The translations under genes and the position numbers were made by a program. Under the pieces are notes generated by a model. The model ran no database searches, was not told the origin of the DNA, and worked only from the letters and a program-made list of their open reading frames with translations. This document shows, one piece after another, positions 4,348 through 6,891 of a DNA stretch of 6,891 nt; positions within the stretch are counted from its first letter, which is position 1, and each line of letters starts with the position of its first letter. Location of the stretch: assembly GCA_030726195.1 (NCBI GenBank), contig JANREF010000127.1:1-6891 (forward strand), in the 5' to 3' direction. The DNA is from Burkholderiaceae bacterium. Its GTDB lineage: Bacteria > Pseudomonadota > Gammaproteobacteria > Burkholderiales > Burkholderiaceae_C.

Positions 4348-5634
4348 TCAGGCCACGATGCCCTGCGCCTTCAGCGCTGTAATATCGGCTTCGGACAGCG
4401 CCAGCAGCTCGCGCAGCACCGCATCGGTATGCTGCCCAAGCGTCGGTGGCGGGTGCCGCTGCGCGACGGGTGTTGCACTGAGTTTAAGCGGACTGGCCAC
4501 CAATGACACATCCCCGTTGAGCGGATGTGCCCAGTGCTCAACCATGCCACGTGCTTGGACTTGAGGGTCTTCAAACACCTCGGCTAGGCTGTTGATGGGG
4601 CCGCAGGGAACCTTGGCAGCTTCCAGTGCGCTGAGCCAGTAGCCTTTGCTGCGCGTGGTCATGAGCTGGGCCATGGCAGGCACCAACGTGTCGCGGTTGC
4701 GCACACGGTTGGCATTGGTGGCGTAGCGCGGGTCGCTCGCCCACCCTATGGCCTGCTCGCTGGCGACTGATAAGACGTCACAAAACTTTGCAAACTGCCC
4801 GTCGTTGCCCACAGCCACAATCATGTGCTGCGCTTGTCCGTCGCCGTCAGGCGCGGTTTCAAATACTTGGTAGGGCACGATGTTCATATGTGCATTGCCC
4901 GCGCGCCCGGGCACCTTGCCGGTTTGCTGGCCCGAGACCAAGTAGTTGGCGCCTAGGTTGGCCAGCATGGCCACTTGGGTGTCCAGCAAGGCCATGTCCA
5001 CGTATTGCCCCTGGCCTGTCGCCTCCGCATGGCGCAGCGCGGCCAAGATGCCGACCGTGGCATACATGCCGGTGAACAAGTCGGCCACGGCGACGCCCAC
5101 TTTTTGGGGGCCACCACCGGGCAAGTCGTCGCGCTCGCCCGTCACGCTCATGAGCCCACCCATACCTTGTATGGCGTAGTCATAGCCGGCGCGGTCTTTG
5201 TAGGGGCCGTTTTGACCAAAACCAGTAATCGAGCAGTACACCAGCTTGGGGTTGATGTGGCGCAAGCTGTCAAAGTCCAGCCCGTAGCGGGCCATATCGC
5301 CCACCTTGAAGTTTTCTACAAAAATATGGCAATGTGCGACCAGCTGCTTGATAAGGGTTTGTCCGCCAGGCGTGGCAATGTCACAGGCGATGGCGCGCTT
5401 GTTGCGGTTGGTGCCCAAGTAATAGGCCGCTTGGTCGGTGTCTTGACCTTGGTCGTTGGGTAGGAAGGGTGGCCCCCACCCCCGCGTGTCATCGCCCTGG
5501 CCGGGACGCTCCACTTTGATGACGTCGGCGCCGAGGTCGCCTAAATTTTGCGTGCACCAGGGCCCGGCCAATACACGAGACAGGTCCAGAACCCGTATAC
5601 CATCCAACGCATGAGAAGAATTGAACATAGTCAT
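4348..5634 (-). CDS. CaiB/BaiF family (class III) CoA transferase
   Basis: A 428-aa cytoplasmic enzyme that moves CoA between an acyl-CoA donor and a carboxylic acid. Seen from the ATG at 5634: LDGIRVLDLSRVLAGPW near the N-terminus, the ADVIKVERPG strand, the NRNKRAIACDI CoA-site segment, HIFVENFKVG, GFGQNGPY, and the catalytic Asp185 in VAVADLFTG, which corresponds to the Asp that forms the acyl anhydride in formyl-CoA transferase. The domain order and length (family about 400) are complete. The substrate pair is not readable from sequence; formyl-, succinyl- or other acyl-CoA donors are all possible. The frame continues open to 5901, but residues there are antisense to the lipoprotein gene and not family-like. 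Starts at 5634 (MTMFN) and 5628 (MFN) are both plausible and neither has a good Shine-Dalgarno. It probably heads an operon with the CPYC protein gene; its promoter must lie within the divergent lipoprotein gene. Confidence 0.93.
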   Translation of the reverse strand: MTMFNSSHALDGIRVLDLSRVLAGPWCTQNLGDLGADVIKVERPGQGDDTRGWGPPFLPNDQGQDTDQAAYYLGTNRNKRAIACDIATPGGQTLIKQLVAHCHIFVENFKVGDMARYGLDFDSLRHINPKLVYCSITGFGQNGPYKDRAGYDYAIQGMGGLMSVTGERDDLPGGGPQKVGVAVADLFTGMYATVGILAALRHAEATGQGQYVDMALLDTQVAMLANLGANYLVSGQQTGKVPGRAGNAHMNIVPYQVFETAPDGDGQAQHMIVAVGNDGQFAKFCDVLSVASEQAIGWASDPRYATNANRVRNRDTLVPAMAQLMTTRSKGYWLSALEAAKVPCGPINSLAEVFEDPQVQARGMVEHWAHPLNGDVSLVASPLKLSATPVAQRHPPPTLGQHTDAVLRELLALSEADITALKAQGIVA

Positions 5635-5643
5635 ACCGCTATT

Positions 5644-6174
5644 GTGCGCAATTTGGCGCGCCGTGCCTTGCTGCTGTGCGGTGTTGTTGTCGCATTGGTA
5701 GCCTGTAGCCCCGCTTACAACTGGCGCACGCTCAACTTGGACAGCGTAGGCGCTCAGGCGTTCATGCCCTGCAAGCCCGAATACTCGACGCGCGATATAC
5801 CCCTGCTCGATGGCGCATCCACAGTCAAGTTGCACATGCAAGCCTGTGATGTGGGCGATGCCACCTTCGCCGTGTCTTGGCTCAACGTGCCACAGGGGCA
5901 AGCAGCGCCCGCAGCGTTAGAGCGTTGGTTGGCTGCGAGTTTGGCTGGGGCACAAGTTGGTGACGCACCGCTGGTGAGCGATTGGTCGGTGAAGGGCGCG
6001 TTGCCCGCCAAGCGATACAGCGCACAGGGCCGACGCCACGATGGGCAAGCGATTGCTGTGGACATTGGCATGGCCCAGCGCGGCCCAAGTGTGGTGCAGC
6101 TGGCCATTTATGGTGGCAAACCTACACAGCGCGAACGGCTGGAATTTTGGCAAAACTTAGCGTGGCAGCCCTGA
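5644..6174 (+). CDS. Hypothetical lipoprotein upstream of the PTS genes
   Basis: A 176-aa protein of unknown function, probably lipid-anchored. With the GTG at 5644 as start the signal is compact (basic MRNLARR, a hydrophobic stretch, lipobox L18-V-A-C21). The mature part begins SPAYNWRTL, which resembles small lipoproteins I associate with Burkholderiales, and contains Cys43 and Cys68, a possible disulfide. No enzymatic motif is visible; the pattern of short strands suggests a beta-rich fold. An ATG at 5611 and a further in-frame start at 5548 would lengthen the protein, but they overlap the divergent CoA transferase start and give an unusually long polar leader. No start has a good Shine-Dalgarno. 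The EIIA gene begins 31 bp after its stop on the same strand, so it probably belongs to the PTS transcription unit. The start is uncertain; the gene itself is well supported. Confidence 0.78.
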   Translation: MRNLARRALLLCGVVVALVACSPAYNWRTLNLDSVGAQAFMPCKPEYSTRDIPLLDGASTVKLHMQACDVGDATFAVSWLNVPQGQAAPAALERWLAASLAGAQVGDAPLVSDWSVKGALPAKRYSAQGRRHDGQAIAVDIGMAQRGPSVVQLAIYGGKPTQRERLEFWQNLAWQP

Positions 6175-6205
6175 TCGCACGTCAAGCGGCCGATAATAGC
6201 AAGCT

Positions 6206-6643
6206 ATGACTGCCATCGTTGTGATCGCCCATGCCCCGCTTGCCAGCGCGTTGCGCGCTTGCGTGGCACATGTGTTTCCCGACGATGTGGGCTGCGTGCA
6301 AGCCTTGGATGTGCCCGCAACAGACCAAGTCGATGCCGTGTTTGAGCAAGCCAAAGCCTTGCTACCCAGCCACGGTGAGGCGCTGGTGCTGACCGACATG
6401 TTTGGCGCAACGCCAGCCAACGTGGCCTCGCGCTTGGCCAGTGTCGGCGGCTGCCGTGTGCTGGCCGGTGTGAATTTACCCATGTTGTTACGTGCCGTGT
6501 GCTACCGCGATCAGCCCGTAGACCAGTTGGTCATCAAGGCCGTCGCTGGCGGCACGCAAGGCATCATGCCCGTCGTCTTGACGGCACCTCAAAACCAACC
6601 CAAACGCGCCCATGATCCGCAAGACCATCACCATCAGCAATAA
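6206..6643 (+). CDS. PTS EIIA component, mannose type (regulatory)
   Basis: A 145-aa cytoplasmic phosphocarrier of the EIIA-Man family, accepting phosphate from HPr. The fold signatures are in order: strand IVVIAHAPL with the phosphorylation site His9, TDMFGATPANVA (residues 63-74) and GVNLPMLLRA (88-97). No IIB, IIC or IID gene is adjacent, so it is unlikely to feed sugar transport; the stand-alone EIIA-Man/HPr/EI set in betaproteobacteria such as Ralstonia eutropha (where this gene has been called ptsM) is regarded as regulatory. The last 16 residues or so (QNQPKRAHDPQDHHHQQ region) are polar, His-rich and outside the domain, and they are encoded in the 32 nt that overlap the HPr gene plus a little upstream. 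No strong Shine-Dalgarno precedes the ATG, and it may depend on translation of the lipoprotein gene 31 bp upstream. Confidence 0.92.
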   Translation: MTAIVVIAHAPLASALRACVAHVFPDDVGCVQALDVPATDQVDAVFEQAKALLPSHGEALVLTDMFGATPANVASRLASVGGCRVLAGVNLPMLLRAVCYRDQPVDQLVIKAVAGGTQGIMPVVLTAPQNQPKRAHDPQDHHHQQ

Positions 6644-6881
6644 GTTGGGCCTGCACGCGCGTGCATCGGCCAAGCTCACCAAGCTCGCCGGCAGCTTTGA
6701 GTGTGACGTTTGGATGACGCGCAACACGCGGCGCATCAATGCCAAAAGCATCATGGGCGTCATGATGTTGGCTGCTGGCTTGGGCGCCGAGGTTGAGATC
6801 GAAGTCGACGGCAGCGACGAGCAAGCCGCCATGCAAGCGTTGGTGGCACTGATTGACGACAAGTTCGGAGAAGGCGAGTGA
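6612..6881 (+). CDS. ptsH: Phosphocarrier protein HPr
   Basis: An 89-aa cytoplasmic protein that relays phosphate from enzyme I to EIIA. The active-site stretch NKLGLHARAS carries His15, the residue phosphorylated by enzyme I, with the supporting Arg17. The regulatory loop NAKSIMGVMML carries Ser46, the target of HPr kinase in organisms that have it, so the protein can in principle receive both phosphorylations. The length is normal for HPr. The gene starts 32 nt inside the end of the EIIA gene in another frame, and no Shine-Dalgarno is seen, which points to translational coupling. Its TGA overlaps the proposed enzyme I start in GTGA (6878-6881). Confidence 0.96.
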   Translation: MIRKTITISNKLGLHARASAKLTKLAGSFECDVWMTRNTRRINAKSIMGVMMLAAGLGAEVEIEVDGSDEQAAMQALVALIDDKFGEGE

Positions 6882-6891
6882 GTTTTTCTAT
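6878..6891 (+). CDS. ptsI: Probable first codons of PTS enzyme I (partial, runs off the window)
   Basis: GTG at 6878 followed by AGT TTT TCT AT reads M-S-F-S-(I/M), which agrees with the short polar start I recall for betaproteobacterial enzyme I. It overlaps the HPr stop in the common GTGA arrangement and has GGAGAAGG (6867-6874) just upstream as ribosome binding site. EI is the phosphoenolpyruvate-dependent first protein of the phosphorelay and commonly follows ptsH. Only about four codons are visible, so the call rests on position and spacing. Confidence 0.5.

Noticed and set aside
4975..5463. 162-aa plus-strand open frame inside the CoA transferase gene
   Set aside because: Antisense shadow in GC-rich DNA with no recognisable domain or start signal.
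5635..5901. N-terminal extension of the CoA transferase by 89 codons
   Set aside because: The extra residues are antisense to the lipoprotein gene and do not resemble the CaiB/BaiF N-terminus, which begins at the LDGIRVLDLSR segment.
6652..6665. TGCACGCGCGTGCA palindrome identical to the core of the one at 645-658
   Set aside because: Here it simply encodes the conserved active-site residues LHARA of HPr, so the identity is best explained by codon choice and coincidence.

Overview
The window looks like chromosomal DNA of a betaproteobacterium, most likely order Burkholderiales and probably near the Comamonadaceae. The basis is gene content (a class II cytochrome c', a DUF4197 protein, and a mannose-type EIIA followed by HPr and probably enzyme I), a GC content that looks like the mid-to-high 50s by eye, and protein sequences resembling that group. 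This is inference from sequence character, not a database match. I see no transposase, integrase, CRISPR array, tRNA, rRNA or phage gene. The region reads as ordinary housekeeping and stress or redox genes, densely packed on both strands.

Layout. A rho-independent terminator (30-56) probably ends a gene left of the window. A Prx5-type peroxiredoxin follows (123-629, +), with its own candidate promoter, a 12-bp palindrome in the leader, and a 22-bp perfect palindrome plus a terminator after its stop. On the minus strand a cytochrome b561-like membrane protein (1338-2021) is followed by a GNAT acetyltransferase (792-1289). Divergent from the cytochrome b gene, across a 153-bp regulatory gap, is an exported cytochrome c' (2175-2627, +). 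A TlpA/ResA-like thioredoxin lipoprotein (2624-3145, -) converges on it with a 4-bp overlap of the stop ends. Then come an exported DUF4197 protein (3192-3881, +), a small CPYC thioredoxin-fold protein (3924-4319, -) and a class III (CaiB/BaiF) CoA transferase (4348-5634, -). The last two probably form a minus-strand operon with the CoA transferase first. On the plus strand a small lipoprotein (about 5644-6174) leads into a PTS module: EIIA-Man type (6206-6643), HPr (6612-6881) and probably the first codons of enzyme I (GTG at 6878, running off the window).

How they may work together. Peroxiredoxin, the TlpA-like lipoprotein and the CPYC protein are all thiol-redox proteins, but they are not in one operon. 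Cytochrome c' (periplasmic, NO-binding family) and the b561-type cytochrome (inner-membrane quinol-side electron carrier) form a plausible electron-transfer or NO-handling pair. The EIIA-HPr-EI set has no IIB, IIC or IID permease gene beside it, which fits the regulatory phosphorelay known from betaproteobacteria rather than a sugar transporter. I did not find a convincing undescribed system. The most checkable leads are the shared cytochrome regulatory region, the nearly abutting divergent starts of the CoA transferase and the lipoprotein, and the 32-nt EIIA/HPr overlap.
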